A stretch of 31,612 nucleotides of DNA, from assembly GCA_043784605.1 (NCBI GenBank), contig JAYVYD010000192.1, positions 1 to 31,612 of the forward strand, given 5' to 3'. Below the pieces are notes generated by a model. The model was given only the letters and a program-made list of their open reading frames with translations. It was not told where the DNA came from and did no database searches. Position numbers and translations under genes: made by a program. Below, in pieces: positions 1-8,078 of the stretch; position 1 is the stretch's first letter, and every line of letters begins with the position of its first letter. The DNA is from JANYHY01 sp043784605 (GTDB taxonomy: Bacteria > Myxococcota_A > Polyangia > Polyangiales > Polyangiaceae).

Positions 1-153
1 GCAGTCGCGCAAATCGAGAGTGACAGCATTTCAGGTGCGTGGGGATTCTCGAACTGGGACACCACCGGCCTACCGATGGGCATTCTCTTCGCTATGACGT
101 TCTTGATGATGATGATCCTACTCGTCACGTTGAAACGCCGCGACCCGGTCTGA
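1..153 (+). CDS. C-terminal end of an unidentified membrane protein (partial)
   Basis: The first 50 codons of the window are open in frame 1 and end at TGA 151-153. The visible part has a short polar stretch (AVAQIESDSISGAWGFSNWD), then one hydrophobic segment of about 20 residues rich in Met and Leu (MGILFAMTFLMMMILLVTL), closed by a basic tail KRRDPV. This is the pattern of a final transmembrane helix with its C-terminus in the cytoplasm. The start lies outside the window and no family-defining motif is visible, so no function is assigned. The gene converges on the ATP-grasp gene, with the palindromic tandem repeats in between. Confidence 0.55.
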   Translation, partial: AVAQIESDSISGAWGFSNWDTTGLPMGILFAMTFLMMMILLVTLKRRDPV

Positions 154-180
154 TTTCGGGCGCTTGAAGGGACGCCGGCC

Positions 181-396
181 AGGACTGGCGACCACGGATG
201 CCGGATTGTAAGCATGCTTACGATTCGGTCGGTTCTTCACAAACCCGGAGGGGACCCAGCTAGGACTGGCGACCACGGATGCCGGATTGTAAGCATGCTT
301 ACGATTCGGTCGGTTCTTCACAAACCCGGAGGGGACCCAGCCAGGACTGGCGACCACGGGTGCCGGATTGTAAGCATGCTTACGATTGGGTCGGTT
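181..396. repeat. 81-bp tandem repeat, about 2.7 copies, with a perfect 14-bp palindrome per unit
   Basis: Units begin at 181, 262 and 343. The first two differ only at their last base. The third carries two substitutions in its first 53 bp and is then truncated. Each unit contains the perfect palindrome GTAAGCATGCTTAC, at 208-221, 289-302 and 370-383. On the minus strand the motif continues as ACAATCCG, giving a 20-bp block that reappears at 30880-30957. The array fills the gap between two convergent genes. The period is a multiple of three, so the array stays open in several frames, but those frames look non-coding. Near-identity of the first two units suggests recent duplication. Confidence 0.9.
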
Positions 397-429
397 TCTA
401 CGGCTGGGACTTTCGAGAGCCTCCCACCG

Positions 430-1299
430 CTATTTTCGCAGGGCGATTGCCTGTCGCGATATCGCGTCTGCGAATCGCTTGGGCGACTCGGGATGCGCCC
501 GCAAAAATAATTCGGGCTCCACCACCTCGAGCTCCATCAACCGAAGCAGCCCCTCGAGCACGACAGCGTCGACGCGCGCGTAGAGCCATCGCTCGTGGGT
601 CGCCTCGAGCATCTTCGCCGCTTGCTCCAGCAGTTCGACGGGTGGGTTCGGCTCGAAGACGACGCTACCGCCGTGGTCGGTTTGCACGCGAAAGTCTCCG
701 GCCTTTGGGACCTTTCGGAGCGCGTGACTAAAGCGGTTCGCGAAGAACACGAACGTCCATTCGCCTTGAGACGCGACGTTGTCGAGGTATGGCTGGAGCA
801 TCAGTCCGCCTGTTTTCAGCACTTCTCTCGCGGGCGCGTCAAATTCACCGGCACGCACGATCGAAACGCGATGCGTGCGTGACGCGTTCGCCGAGAGAGA
901 GGGTTTGATGACCGCCTCGGTCCAACCGCGACCCTCCATGCGCGCGCGCAGATCCGGAGCGTCGCCCTGCGCGATCCACTCGGTCGGCACGACGGCTGCG
1001 CCGTTCGCGTCGAGCGCTCGTAAATACGACTTGTCCAAGAAATGGACGCACGCGCGATTGGCGAGGCGAACATCACTGTCGGCGACCGACCGCAGCCAGG
1101 ACGTGAACTCGATACCTCGCGTATACCAGTCCCACGGTGAGCGGATCACCACGAGATCGAAGCTCGTTAAAGACTTCGCCTCGCTCCCCCACTCCACCGG
1201 CACGACCTCGATCCCGAGGTCTGCGAGCGGAGGGAGGGCGAGGCGATCGTCCTCGGACAGGTCGATGAGGTCGCGCGAAGTAATGAACGCGACGCGCAT
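430..1299 (-). CDS. ATP-grasp family protein (RimK / glutathione-synthetase-like)
   Basis: This 289-residue protein begins MRVAFITSRDL, a Rossmann-like N-terminal strand. A central region around residues 130-220 contains VIKPSLSANASRTH, then GEWTFVFFANRFSHALRKVP, and late in the chain ARVDAV and LMELEVVEPELFL. These fit the ATP-grasp fold: a Lys on a beta strand for ATP, a Glu/Lys-containing sheet, and the acidic MELEVVEPE strand that coordinates Mg-ATP. Family members join a carboxylate, activated as acyl phosphate, to an amine or thiol; the substrate cannot be read here. The closest general resemblance is to the stand-alone RimK/DcsG-like group. The gene lies 9 bp downstream of the small Lys-rich gene on the same strand, so the two are probably cotranscribed. 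Confidence 0.75.
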   Translation of the reverse strand: MRVAFITSRDLIDLSEDDRLALPPLADLGIEVVPVEWGSEAKSLTSFDLVVIRSPWDWYTRGIEFTSWLRSVADSDVRLANRACVHFLDKSYLRALDANGAAVVPTEWIAQGDAPDLRARMEGRGWTEAVIKPSLSANASRTHRVSIVRAGEFDAPAREVLKTGGLMLQPYLDNVASQGEWTFVFFANRFSHALRKVPKAGDFRVQTDHGGSVVFEPNPPVELLEQAAKMLEATHERWLYARVDAVVLEGLLRLMELEVVEPELFLRAHPESPKRFADAISRQAIALRK

Positions 1300-1308
1300 C
1301 GGACGCCG

Positions 1309-1404
1309 CTACTTCTTGACCTTGTCTTTCTTTTTCGCCTTCTTTTCGGCGACGGTCATCTTCGGCTTGTTGTTCTTCTTCGGCTTCTCTTGTCCCTTGG
1401 CCAT
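1309..1404 (-). CDS. 31-residue Lys-rich small protein
   Basis: This very small gene begins MAKGQEKPKKNNKPKMTVAE and ends in a run of Lys/Asp residues before TAG. Thirteen of 31 residues are lysine, and there is no hydrophobic segment or cysteine. The start is supported by a near-perfect Shine-Dalgarno AAGGAGA seven bases upstream, better than most ribosome sites in the window. The stop is 9 bp before the ATP-grasp start, suggesting a two-gene operon. The composition fits a nucleic-acid- or ribosome-associated basic peptide, but that is inference and no function is assigned. An upstream in-frame extension to 1860 is possible on paper but lacks the protein-like character of these 31 codons. 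Confidence 0.7.
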   Translation of the reverse strand: MAKGQEKPKKNNKPKMTVAEKKAKKKDKVKK

Positions 1405-1411
1405 AACGGTG

Positions 1412-1418
1412 TCTCCTT
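1412..1418 (-). promoter_or_regulatory. Strong Shine-Dalgarno for the 31-aa gene
   Basis: Read on the minus strand this is AAGGAGA, seven bases before ATG 1404-1402. It decides the start of the small Lys-rich gene. It also argues that the divergent MFS gene starts further right, not at the ATG at 1390 that overlaps this site. Confidence 0.75.
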
Positions 1419-1584
1419 GATCGACATCGGTTCGCTCTGCGAACCACCGACCAAAGAGTACACAACGCGGCGCTCGGATCGCCACTTGTCTCGCCTTTCG
1501 GCGAACGACAACACTGAGCCGTGGGCTCCGGCTCCTCAGTTTGCGAACACACGGGGCGTCGAGTCGTGCGAGTCTCGGCGCCGC

Positions 1585-2787
1585 TTGGCACGCCTGCGAG
1601 TCCATCCCTGGGTCACCGCCGTTATCGCGACGCTCGCGATGAGCGTGAGCTACCTCGATCGGCAGGCGCTCGCGGCGATCGCGCCCACCGTGCGCAAGGC
1701 GCTCGACCTGTCTCACGCCGAGTTCGGCTGGCTTGGGTCGGCGTTCGCACTCTCGTACCTCGTGGGCGCACCGATCTCGGGGCGCCTGGTCGATCGCTTC
1801 GGAGCTCGCGCCGCGCTCGCGGTCGCGGTGCTCCTGTGGTCGGCCGTCGCTGCGGGGCACGCGTTCGCGGTCGGCTTCGCTTCCATGATCGTCCTGCGCG
1901 TGCTGCTCGGCGCCGCGGAGGCTCCCTCTTTTCCTGCCGCCGCGCAGACCGTCCGCAATGTGCTCCCACCGTCGCAGCGCTCGGCGGGCTTCGGTCTCTT
2001 GTTCACAGGTAGCTCACTCGGCGCGATGATCGCGCCTCCGCTTGCCGTGCGGATCGCGCGAGATCATGGCTTTCGCTACGCGTTCGTCGCCATCGCGATC
2101 GTGGGCCTCGTGTGGCTCCCGTTCTGGCTCGTCTTCGGACCGCCACGCGTGCAGGAAGCTCCGACAGACCGAACGGGTGCGTTCTGGCCTTTGATTAGGC
2201 ACCCGAGCATGTGGCGCCTTGCCGTCGTGGTCGCGACCTCCGCGCCTGCGATCGGCATCGTACTCAACTGGTACTCGCAGCTGCTGGTCGAGGCGTGCAA
2301 CGTCCCGAAGGACGACGTCGGGCACTATCTGTGGTTGCCGCCGCTGGTGTTCGACGTTGCGGCGATTTCGTTCGGCGTGCTCGCAAGCCGACACGATCGC
2401 ATTGCGCCAGGCGGCTCGCACAGGACGCTCATGCTGATCGCTGGGACGCTCACGACGACGCTCGTCTTCGTGCCGCTCACGCGCGACCCGTGGCAGGTCA
2501 TTGCGCTCGGAAGCACGACGCTCGCAGGCGGCGCCGGCATGTACGTCCTTGGCATCGCGGACGTCATGCGTCGTGTGGCGCCGACGTCGGCAGCGACCGC
2601 GAGCGGAATCGGCGCGGCAGTGCAGTCGGTCGTCGGCATCATCGTGGGTCCCGTCGTAGGCAGGGTGGTCGATCGTTCGCACTCGTGGACGTGGGTGGCG
2701 ATCACGATCGGCGCTATCGCCCTCCCCGGCGCGATCGCGTGGTCGATGATGCGTGCGGACCTGTCCAACGAACCCGCTCGACACTAG
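1585..2787 (+). CDS. Major facilitator superfamily transporter
   Basis: This is a 12-helix MFS permease of about 400 residues. The first helix contains SVSYLDRQALAAIAPTVRK, typical of anion/sugar-acid MFS carriers of the hexuronate/phthalate type. The loop after helix 2 has the MFS A-motif-like GRLVDRFGARAAL. The mid-protein loop near GPPRVQEAPTDRTG separates the two six-helix halves. The reading frame extends upstream to an ATG at 1390, but those 65 codons are not transporter-like and would overlap the divergent small gene and its ribosome site. TTG at 1585 gives a usual-length N-terminus (MARLRVHPWV); ATG 1639 lies inside helix 1. Only 12 bp separate it from the UbiD-like gene, so they are likely cotranscribed. 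Import of an organic or aromatic acid is a reasonable but unproven guess. Confidence 0.85.
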   Translation: MARLRVHPWVTAVIATLAMSVSYLDRQALAAIAPTVRKALDLSHAEFGWLGSAFALSYLVGAPISGRLVDRFGARAALAVAVLLWSAVAAGHAFAVGFASMIVLRVLLGAAEAPSFPAAAQTVRNVLPPSQRSAGFGLLFTGSSLGAMIAPPLAVRIARDHGFRYAFVAIAIVGLVWLPFWLVFGPPRVQEAPTDRTGAFWPLIRHPSMWRLAVVVATSAPAIGIVLNWYSQLLVEACNVPKDDVGHYLWLPPLVFDVAAISFGVLASRHDRIAPGGSHRTLMLIAGTLTTTLVFVPLTRDPWQVIALGSTTLAGGAGMYVLGIADVMRRVAPTSAATASGIGAAVQSVVGIIVGPVVGRVVDRSHSWTWVAITIGAIALPGAIAWSMMRADLSNEPARH

Positions 2788-2799
2788 AGTCCGCGGCCA

Positions 2800-4620
2800 A
2801 TGGGCTACGCTTCGCTGCGAGAATGCGTCGATGACCTCGAGCGAAGGCGTGAGCTCGTTCGGATCGATGCGGAGATCGACCCTTACCTAGAAGCGGCTGA
2901 AATCCAGCGCCGCGTGTATGTCGCTGGTGGGCCTGCGCTCTGCTTCGCGCGACTCAAGGGCTGCGCGTTCCCCGCAGTGAGCAACCTCTTCGGTACGACC
3001 CAGCGCGCCCACTACATCTTCCGAGACGAGCTGGACGGCGTGCGTGCGCTCGTGGCCGGCAAGGTCGATCCGATGTCTCTGCTCCGGTCGCCGCGGCTCA
3101 TCGCGAAGGCGCCGTTCGCGGCGATGCACTTGTTGCCTCGGTCCACGCGGCGCGCGGCCGTGCTCGAAGAGCGCACGACGCTCTCGGCGCTCCCCGCGAT
3201 TACGTCTTGGCCGAAAGACGGCGGGCCCTTCATCACGCTGCCGCAGGTCTACACCGAAGATCCCGCACGGCCTGGGTGGAGGCACTCCAACCTCGGCATG
3301 TACCGCGTGCAGCTCTCCGGCAACCAATACGAGCACGACGGCGAAGTCGGTATGCACTACCAGATTCACCGCGGCATCGGCGTGCACCACGCCAAGGCCA
3401 TAGCGCGCGGCGAGCGCTTGGCAGTTAACATCTTCGTCGGTGGGCCACCCGCTAACACGCTGGCCGCGGTGATGCCGCTCCCCGAGGGCCTGCCGGAGCT
3501 CGCGTTCGCGGGCGCGATGAACGGGCGCGCGGTACGCCTCGCGCGCGAGGGCGACGGGCCTGCGATCATCGCCGACGCCGACTTCTGCATCCGAGGGAGC
3601 ATCGACCTTCACTCCACGAAACTAGAGGGGCCGTTCGGCGATCACCTCGGCTACTACTCGCTCGCGGAGCAGTTCCCCGTGCTGCGCGTCCTTAGCGTTC
3701 ATCATCGGCGCGGCGCGATTTGGCCGTTCACCGTCGTCGGTCGACCGCCGCAAGAAGACACGGCGTTCGGCGCGCTGATCCACGAGCTCACGGGCCCGCT
3801 CATCCCGGACGTGCTTGCCGGCGTGCGCGCGGTGAACGCGGTGGACGCAGCAGGAGTGCACCCGCTGCTCTTGGCGATCGGCAGCGAGCGCTACGTGCCG
3901 TACGCGGAGGCGCGGCGGCCGATGGAGCTGCTCACACAGGCGAGCGCCATCTTGGGACAAGGCCAGATGTCACTCGCGAAGTACTTGATCATCGCCGCGA
4001 CCGAGGACGCGCCTTCGCTCGACATCCACGACGTACCCGCGTTCTTTGCGCACGTGCTCGAGCGCCTCGACACGACGCGCGATCTCCACTTCGTCTGCAA
4101 CACGACGATCGACACGCTCGATTATTCGGGAACCGGACTCAACGCCGGGTCGAAGGTGATCGTTGCAGCGGCTGGGCAGAAGCGGCGCGTGCTCGGACAC
4201 GAACTGCCGCGCGAACTGCGCCTGCCGGAGGGCTACGACGCGCGTGTCGCGATGCCTGGCGTGCTCGCGATCGGCGCGCCCAAGTTCGACTCTCCCGAGA
4301 GCACCGAGAGATTGTGTGCACGATACACGGATCGCGATTTCCCTGGGTTTCCGCTGCTCGTTCTCGTCGACGACTCGGAGTTCGCGAGCAAGAACACGAA
4401 CAACTTCCTGTGGGCTACCTTCACGCGCAGCAACCCCGCGATCGACGTCCACGGCATCGGAGCGTTCGTGGAGCACAAGGCTTGGGGCTGTCGCGGCAGC
4501 GTCGTGATCGACGCTCGCATCAAGCCCCATCACGCGCCCCCGCTCGACGAGGATCGAGACGTCACTCGCCGCGTTGACGAGCTCGGCAAGCGCGGCGGGC
4601 CGCTGCACGGCCTCTTCTGA
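2800..4620 (+). CDS. UbiD-family prenyl-FMN-dependent decarboxylase
   Basis: The 606-residue protein has UbiD features along its length: ALPAITSWPKDGGPFITLPQ, HSNLGMYRVQL with Arg169, and the cofactor/active-site block EGPFGD at 276-281 followed by HLGYYSL. UbiD enzymes use prenylated FMN to (de)carboxylate alpha,beta-unsaturated or aromatic acids through an Arg-Glu-Glu triad. Here the last acid of EGPFGE is Asp281. That EGPFGDH form and the long C-terminus resemble, from memory, the menaquinone-type decarboxylases (SCO4490/MqnL group) more than ubiquinone UbiD. No UbiX-like prenyltransferase or other quinone gene is in the window. The MFS gene 12 bp upstream suggests the substrate might instead be imported. 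The family assignment is firm; the substrate is open. Confidence 0.88.
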   Translation: MGYASLRECVDDLERRRELVRIDAEIDPYLEAAEIQRRVYVAGGPALCFARLKGCAFPAVSNLFGTTQRAHYIFRDELDGVRALVAGKVDPMSLLRSPRLIAKAPFAAMHLLPRSTRRAAVLEERTTLSALPAITSWPKDGGPFITLPQVYTEDPARPGWRHSNLGMYRVQLSGNQYEHDGEVGMHYQIHRGIGVHHAKAIARGERLAVNIFVGGPPANTLAAVMPLPEGLPELAFAGAMNGRAVRLAREGDGPAIIADADFCIRGSIDLHSTKLEGPFGDHLGYYSLAEQFPVLRVLSVHHRRGAIWPFTVVGRPPQEDTAFGALIHELTGPLIPDVLAGVRAVNAVDAAGVHPLLLAIGSERYVPYAEARRPMELLTQASAILGQGQMSLAKYLIIAATEDAPSLDIHDVPAFFAHVLERLDTTRDLHFVCNTTIDTLDYSGTGLNAGSKVIVAAAGQKRRVLGHELPRELRLPEGYDARVAMPGVLAIGAPKFDSPESTERLCARYTDRDFPGFPLLVLVDDSEFASKNTNNFLWATFTRSNPAIDVHGIGAFVEHKAWGCRGSVVIDARIKPHHAPPLDEDRDVTRRVDELGKRGGPLHGLF

Positions 4621-4660
4621 GCGTCACCAGGCGCTAACGGCGGTGAGCATCGAGTCCGGC

Positions 4661-4709
4661 GAGCTGCCGCCGCAGCAGCTCATCGTGCCGCGGCCCTTGG
4701 CGGCAGCTC
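4661..4709. terminator. 11-bp perfect inverted repeat between convergent genes
   Basis: GAGCTGCCGCC at 4661-4671 pairs perfectly with GGCGGCAGCTC at 4699-4709 across a 27-base loop. It lies 40 bases past the UbiD-family stop, and its right arm overlaps the stop codon of the leftward lipoprotein gene. No T-run follows on either strand, so a classical intrinsic terminator is not shown; an RNA 3'-end stem or bidirectional terminator is inferred. Confidence 0.4.
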
Positions 4710-6762
4710 ACTGAATCGGCGGGACGCGGCCCTTAGGGTCGTTCGCAAGATTCTTGCAGAATACACTCGCTTGTAGACGCGCCTGCGGGACGTCGAAGAA
4801 CACGTAGTGGCCATCGCTCCCTGCCACGGGCGGAAACTGCGCGAGCACGCCACTCGCATTCCCTCCTGCGAGGTTTCCGCTCAGACCTTCTGGCGGCACG
4901 GTCACGTCGAGGAGCCCGCCGTAGGTCGCGTTCGGGATCGCACGCACGCCAGGCAGCTGACGCGGCAAACCCATCGCGAGCGACGCGTACTCGATGCCGT
5001 GCGGTGGCGCGTAGTTGTCTCCGACGCCGTCCGGGCCGATTCCCTCGGTCAGGTAGACGCTCTTCGGAGTGAAACCCTGGCGTGGGTGCTGGATGATGTA
5101 CGGCATGTAGTTGATGGGGTCGGTCGCATCCACGATGGTCTGCGCGACGTTGATGATCGGATGGAAGAGGTCCAGCTCTGTGGCGTAGTCCGGCGAGGAC
5201 AAGCCGAGCAACAACCGTACGGCCCCGGCGACGATCGGCGGCTGGGTCTTCTCCAACAGCGCGACGGAGATCAGGCCACCCGTGCCGCTGAGGACGCCGC
5301 CGCGCGCCTTGTCGTCCGCCGCGAGGAACAACGGGCCGTTGACGCCTCCCTGCGAGTGCCCGACGAACAACAGCCGCGACGCGTCGAACACGATGTCTGA
5401 GCCGGTGCGCGACACGCTCGCCGGGACGACCGCGTGCGAGTCCGTGAACAGCCGCGCCTGCTGGACGACGTCAATCGCGCTCTGCCTCCCGTTCGTGCGG
5501 GCGGCGACGGGGTTGAGCAGGTTGAAGAACAGGATCTCGATCTCGCCCTCTCGTTGCGCGGCGGGCTCGCTCAGCGGCGGTGCTCCGGGCCGGATGCCGT
5601 GGAAGATTTGATCGACGCCCATCGACGCAAGGCACTGCTGCGCCGTCATCGTGGCTACGGAGTGACCCTCGGTGACGATCGACCGATAGTCGCCACCCGT
5701 GCCGTGCGCGTACAAGACGATCGGGTAACCAGACGCGGGCGGCGGGCACTGGGTCGCGTTCGGCACGACGAGCGTGAAGCGCATCGTGAAGGTGCTCTGG
5801 ACGATCGGCTTGCCTGATGCGTCGAAGGCGAATCCGCCACCGTCGCCGAGTTCCTTGAAGGGCAGCGCGCCTGCCTGAAAATTAGGGGATGGGCCGTACG
5901 TGCCCTCGTAGACGTCATAGGCGAACTTCTGCTCGCGCTTCGTCCATGTTGCGAGGGGGACCGTGGGCGCGGGGGTAAGCGCCGGGAGCTGATCGACGAT
6001 GCGAAAGAGCTCCGCCTTCGGATCGGTCGTAGTGAACACGGTGAGCTGCACGAGATCGCTCGCGCTCACGTCGACGCGGGAGAGCTCCGACAACGCATCG
6101 GAGAAACTCGTACGCACGGCGAGCGTCCGAGGCGTCGGCGCGCGCCGACCCAGCACCTCCGCGAGATCGTCACTCGGTTCGAGCGCGCCGCCGTTCGCCG
6201 ACTTCACGGCGTGCGTCACCACGAGCGCGTAGCGAGTGCGCGGGCGCAGCGGATACCCGTGGGCAGGTGCGATCGCGAGCGTGTGCGGGAGCCAATACGA
6301 AGTGTCGCCGACTGGCGCGCTCCGCCAGCTCCACTCCACGAGCTTGCGCGTGCCCCGCTCCGGCGAAGTCGGATCGATGTCCACGAGCTGCACGCCGCTC
6401 ACCGACGAGAGCGAAGCGCCGGAGTTCTGCGGGAGCGTCGAGAGCGCGATGTCGCCGTCGAAGCGAAAGTAGGCCGCGGCCGTGGGTGAGAACCCATCGA
6501 GGACGCCCTTGAGCGTACTGACGTAGTTGTTCACGATCGTATTGTTCGAGGGGTTGTAGATGCCCTCGATGCGCACGGAGCCGTCTGAGTCTCGGCGGAC
6601 GTCACTCGGCCACGGGTGATCGAGGTAGTGCGCGTCACTCAGCTCCGCGAGCGACTGCGGAGCTACGAAGATCCCGTGCACGACGCTGGACGACGAGCTG
6701 TCCTGCGTGCACGAAGGAGCGGAGACGGCGAGCGCCGAGAGCAACACGAGTGCGAGTCGCAT
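4708..6762 (-). CDS. Secreted lipoprotein with alpha/beta-hydrolase (lipase-like) domain
   Basis: This 684-residue protein begins with a hydrophobic signal ending in VSAPSC, an acceptable lipobox with Cys18, followed by a Ser-rich tether. The N-terminal third (DHPWPSDVRR, then a substituted beta-rich region) resembles the N-terminal domain of large bacterial extracellular lipases of the Pla-1/cef type. The hydrolase part has YAHGTGGDY, an oxyanion-loop-like segment, and the nucleophile elbow GHSQGG. GSDGHYVFFD near the C-terminus supplies a plausible catalytic His. It therefore probably hydrolyses an ester at the cell surface. The stop overlaps the inverted repeat at 4661-4709. The lipase group is assigned by general likeness only; the fold is fairly sure. 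Confidence 0.75.
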   Translation of the reverse strand: MRLALVLLSALAVSAPSCTQDSSSSSVVHGIFVAPQSLAELSDAHYLDHPWPSDVRRDSDGSVRIEGIYNPSNNTIVNNYVSTLKGVLDGFSPTAAAYFRFDGDIALSTLPQNSGASLSSVSGVQLVDIDPTSPERGTRKLVEWSWRSAPVGDTSYWLPHTLAIAPAHGYPLRPRTRYALVVTHAVKSANGGALEPSDDLAEVLGRRAPTPRTLAVRTSFSDALSELSRVDVSASDLVQLTVFTTTDPKAELFRIVDQLPALTPAPTVPLATWTKREQKFAYDVYEGTYGPSPNFQAGALPFKELGDGGGFAFDASGKPIVQSTFTMRFTLVVPNATQCPPPASGYPIVLYAHGTGGDYRSIVTEGHSVATMTAQQCLASMGVDQIFHGIRPGAPPLSEPAAQREGEIEILFFNLLNPVAARTNGRQSAIDVVQQARLFTDSHAVVPASVSRTGSDIVFDASRLLFVGHSQGGVNGPLFLAADDKARGGVLSGTGGLISVALLEKTQPPIVAGAVRLLLGLSSPDYATELDLFHPIINVAQTIVDATDPINYMPYIIQHPRQGFTPKSVYLTEGIGPDGVGDNYAPPHGIEYASLAMGLPRQLPGVRAIPNATYGGLLDVTVPPEGLSGNLAGGNASGVLAQFPPVAGSDGHYVFFDVPQARLQASVFCKNLANDPKGRVPPIQ

Positions 6763-6830
6763 GATTGCTGGAGCATACGCGATCTTTGGTGCAGCATTGG
6801 CCGCGTGAACCGAACAGAGCGAGAGCCGTC

Positions 6831-7073
6831 ATGAACGAAGCGCAGGACGACGACGGCGTGCTCGACGAACTCGATCGCGCGTTCGAAGCCGGCAACTACG
6901 CGGCCGTGCGCTCCGGGGTCACGCAGCTGCTCGCCAACGGCGACGAACGAACGAAGAAGCGTGCCCGCCTCCTGCACGAGAAGACGCAGCCCGATCCGAA
7001 CATCAAGTGGCTCTTCTTGATCGCGCTCGTCGTGGTGCTCGCGGTGACCGTCTATTGGGGCTGGCGAAGCTAA
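6831..7073 (+). CDS. Small C-terminally anchored membrane protein
   Basis: ATG 6831 gives an 80-residue protein (MNEAQDDDGVLDELDRAFEA...) with an acidic N-terminus. Its helical middle, resembling half of a TPR-like hairpin (AFEAGNYAAVRSGVTQLLAN), is followed by a basic stretch (DERTKKRARLLHEK) and a single C-terminal membrane helix (WLFLIALVVVLAVTVYWGW). The frame extends upstream to 6765 but that part is unlike protein. The stop TAA abuts the convergent PEGA-like gene with no spacer. The product is predicted to be tail-anchored in the inner membrane with its acidic domain in the cytoplasm. No family is recognised. Confidence 0.65.
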   Translation: MNEAQDDDGVLDELDRAFEAGNYAAVRSGVTQLLANGDERTKKRARLLHEKTQPDPNIKWLFLIALVVVLAVTVYWGWRS

Positions 7074-8078
7074 TCAGAACGCACCCACGATCGAGAATCC
7101 GGCTTGTTTCTCGGTCAGAACGGGGACCCACACGGTCTTGGTCTTCGCGAAGTACACGGTCGCGAGCGCGGCGGTGAAGAGGCCGAGAGCGATCGGCGCG
7201 GCCCAGCTGGCGTAAGCCAAGCTGCGAGAGAGAGAGTAGTCGCTCTGCTCGGACGTTGTGGCAGCGTGAGGTGGCGAGTAGCGAGCACGCAAGTCGTTAG
7301 AGTGCGAGTACGCGAGGTACGGGAGCACGCTGCTCGCGAGCGTGGCGCCGCCGGCGAAGACGATCCAAGCTGAAGTAAACGGGTGGGTCGTCTCCAGCCG
7401 ATTGGCGATCGGCGGCGGCGGTAGCGGTGGCGGGGCCGCCGGCGTGTCCATCGTGACTTGTACCTCCTCTCCATTTGCGACGGTCACGTCCTTCTTCTGC
7501 ATGTCGTCGGAGCCAGGATCGAACACGACGGTATGTGCGCCGGCAACGACGTACGCGACGAAGCCGGCGAGGCGTGGCTCGGTCGCGTCCACGGCCACCG
7601 AGCTCGGTGGAGTCGTCGCAGGCACCGAGATTCTCGCCCGATTCCTCTTCAGTGACTCGAGGCGCTCGGTCGCGTCTAGCGCCTCTTTCGCGACGAGCTC
7701 GTCAATCGCGACGCCGCTGCTGCGACGCATGTTCGTCTCGTCGACGAACGCCACGAAGCGCTCGGCTGCGCGTGTCGCGTCTCCGAACGTCTCGTACGCA
7801 CGCGCGAGATCGTACGCGACGCGATAACCCTTCTGCTGCCCGAGGTCGCGGTACAGCGGCTCCCAATATTGAATCGCCTGCGCGACGTCTCCCGCTTTGT
7901 AGCGCTCGAGCCCCATCTTGAATCGCTCGCGGTACGCGGCGATCGCGGGGTCGTCCGCGGTCGCCTCTTGCGACGCTTGCGGCGCGTCTTGCGCGGCCGC
8001 GTCTTGCGCGAGCGCGCCTCTCGCGACCGTCAGGGCCACGAGAGAGAGCGCGCGCTCAAATCGGGTTCGTATCGACAT
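7074..8078 (-). CDS. PEGA-like/TPR-like membrane protein coupled to a Ser/Thr kinase
   Basis: The 334-residue protein has a signal peptide (cleavage after GALAQ) and an Asp/Ala-rich linker. A helical TPR-like region follows (YRERFKMGLERYKAGDVAQA through ARAYETFGDATRAAERFVAF). Next comes a beta-rich stretch with AGAHTVVFDPGSDD, which looks like a PEGA domain, then a Pro-rich hinge (PPPLPPPP) and two hydrophobic segments (TSAWIVFAGGATLASSVLPYLA; WAAPIALGLFTAALATVYFA). Its ATG lies 23 bp inside the end of the upstream kinase gene, so translation is probably coupled. In myxobacteria such proteins often sit beside Hanks kinases. A role as envelope partner or target of the kinase is inferred. Confidence 0.7.
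   Translation of the reverse strand: MSIRTRFERALSLVALTVARGALAQDAAAQDAPQASQEATADDPAIAAYRERFKMGLERYKAGDVAQAIQYWEPLYRDLGQQKGYRVAYDLARAYETFGDATRAAERFVAFVDETNMRRSSGVAIDELVAKEALDATERLESLKRNRARISVPATTPPSSVAVDATEPRLAGFVAYVVAGAHTVVFDPGSDDMQKKDVTVANGEEVQVTMDTPAAPPPLPPPPIANRLETTHPFTSAWIVFAGGATLASSVLPYLAYSHSNDLRARYSPPHAATTSEQSDYSLSRSLAYASWAAPIALGLFTAALATVYFAKTKTVWVPVLTEKQAGFSIVGAF

Noticed and set aside
181..396. CRISPR array
   Set aside because: Only about 2.7 units, the whole 81-bp unit is repeated with no variable spacers, and no cas gene is present.
118..731. Overlapping ORFs of 79-150 aa across the 81-bp repeats
   Set aside because: They arise because the repeat period is a multiple of three; the peptides simply repeat, and there is no ribosome site or family likeness.
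1390..1584. N-terminal extension of the MFS gene to ATG 1390
   Set aside because: It would overlap the divergent small gene and its strong Shine-Dalgarno; its residues are not transporter-like.
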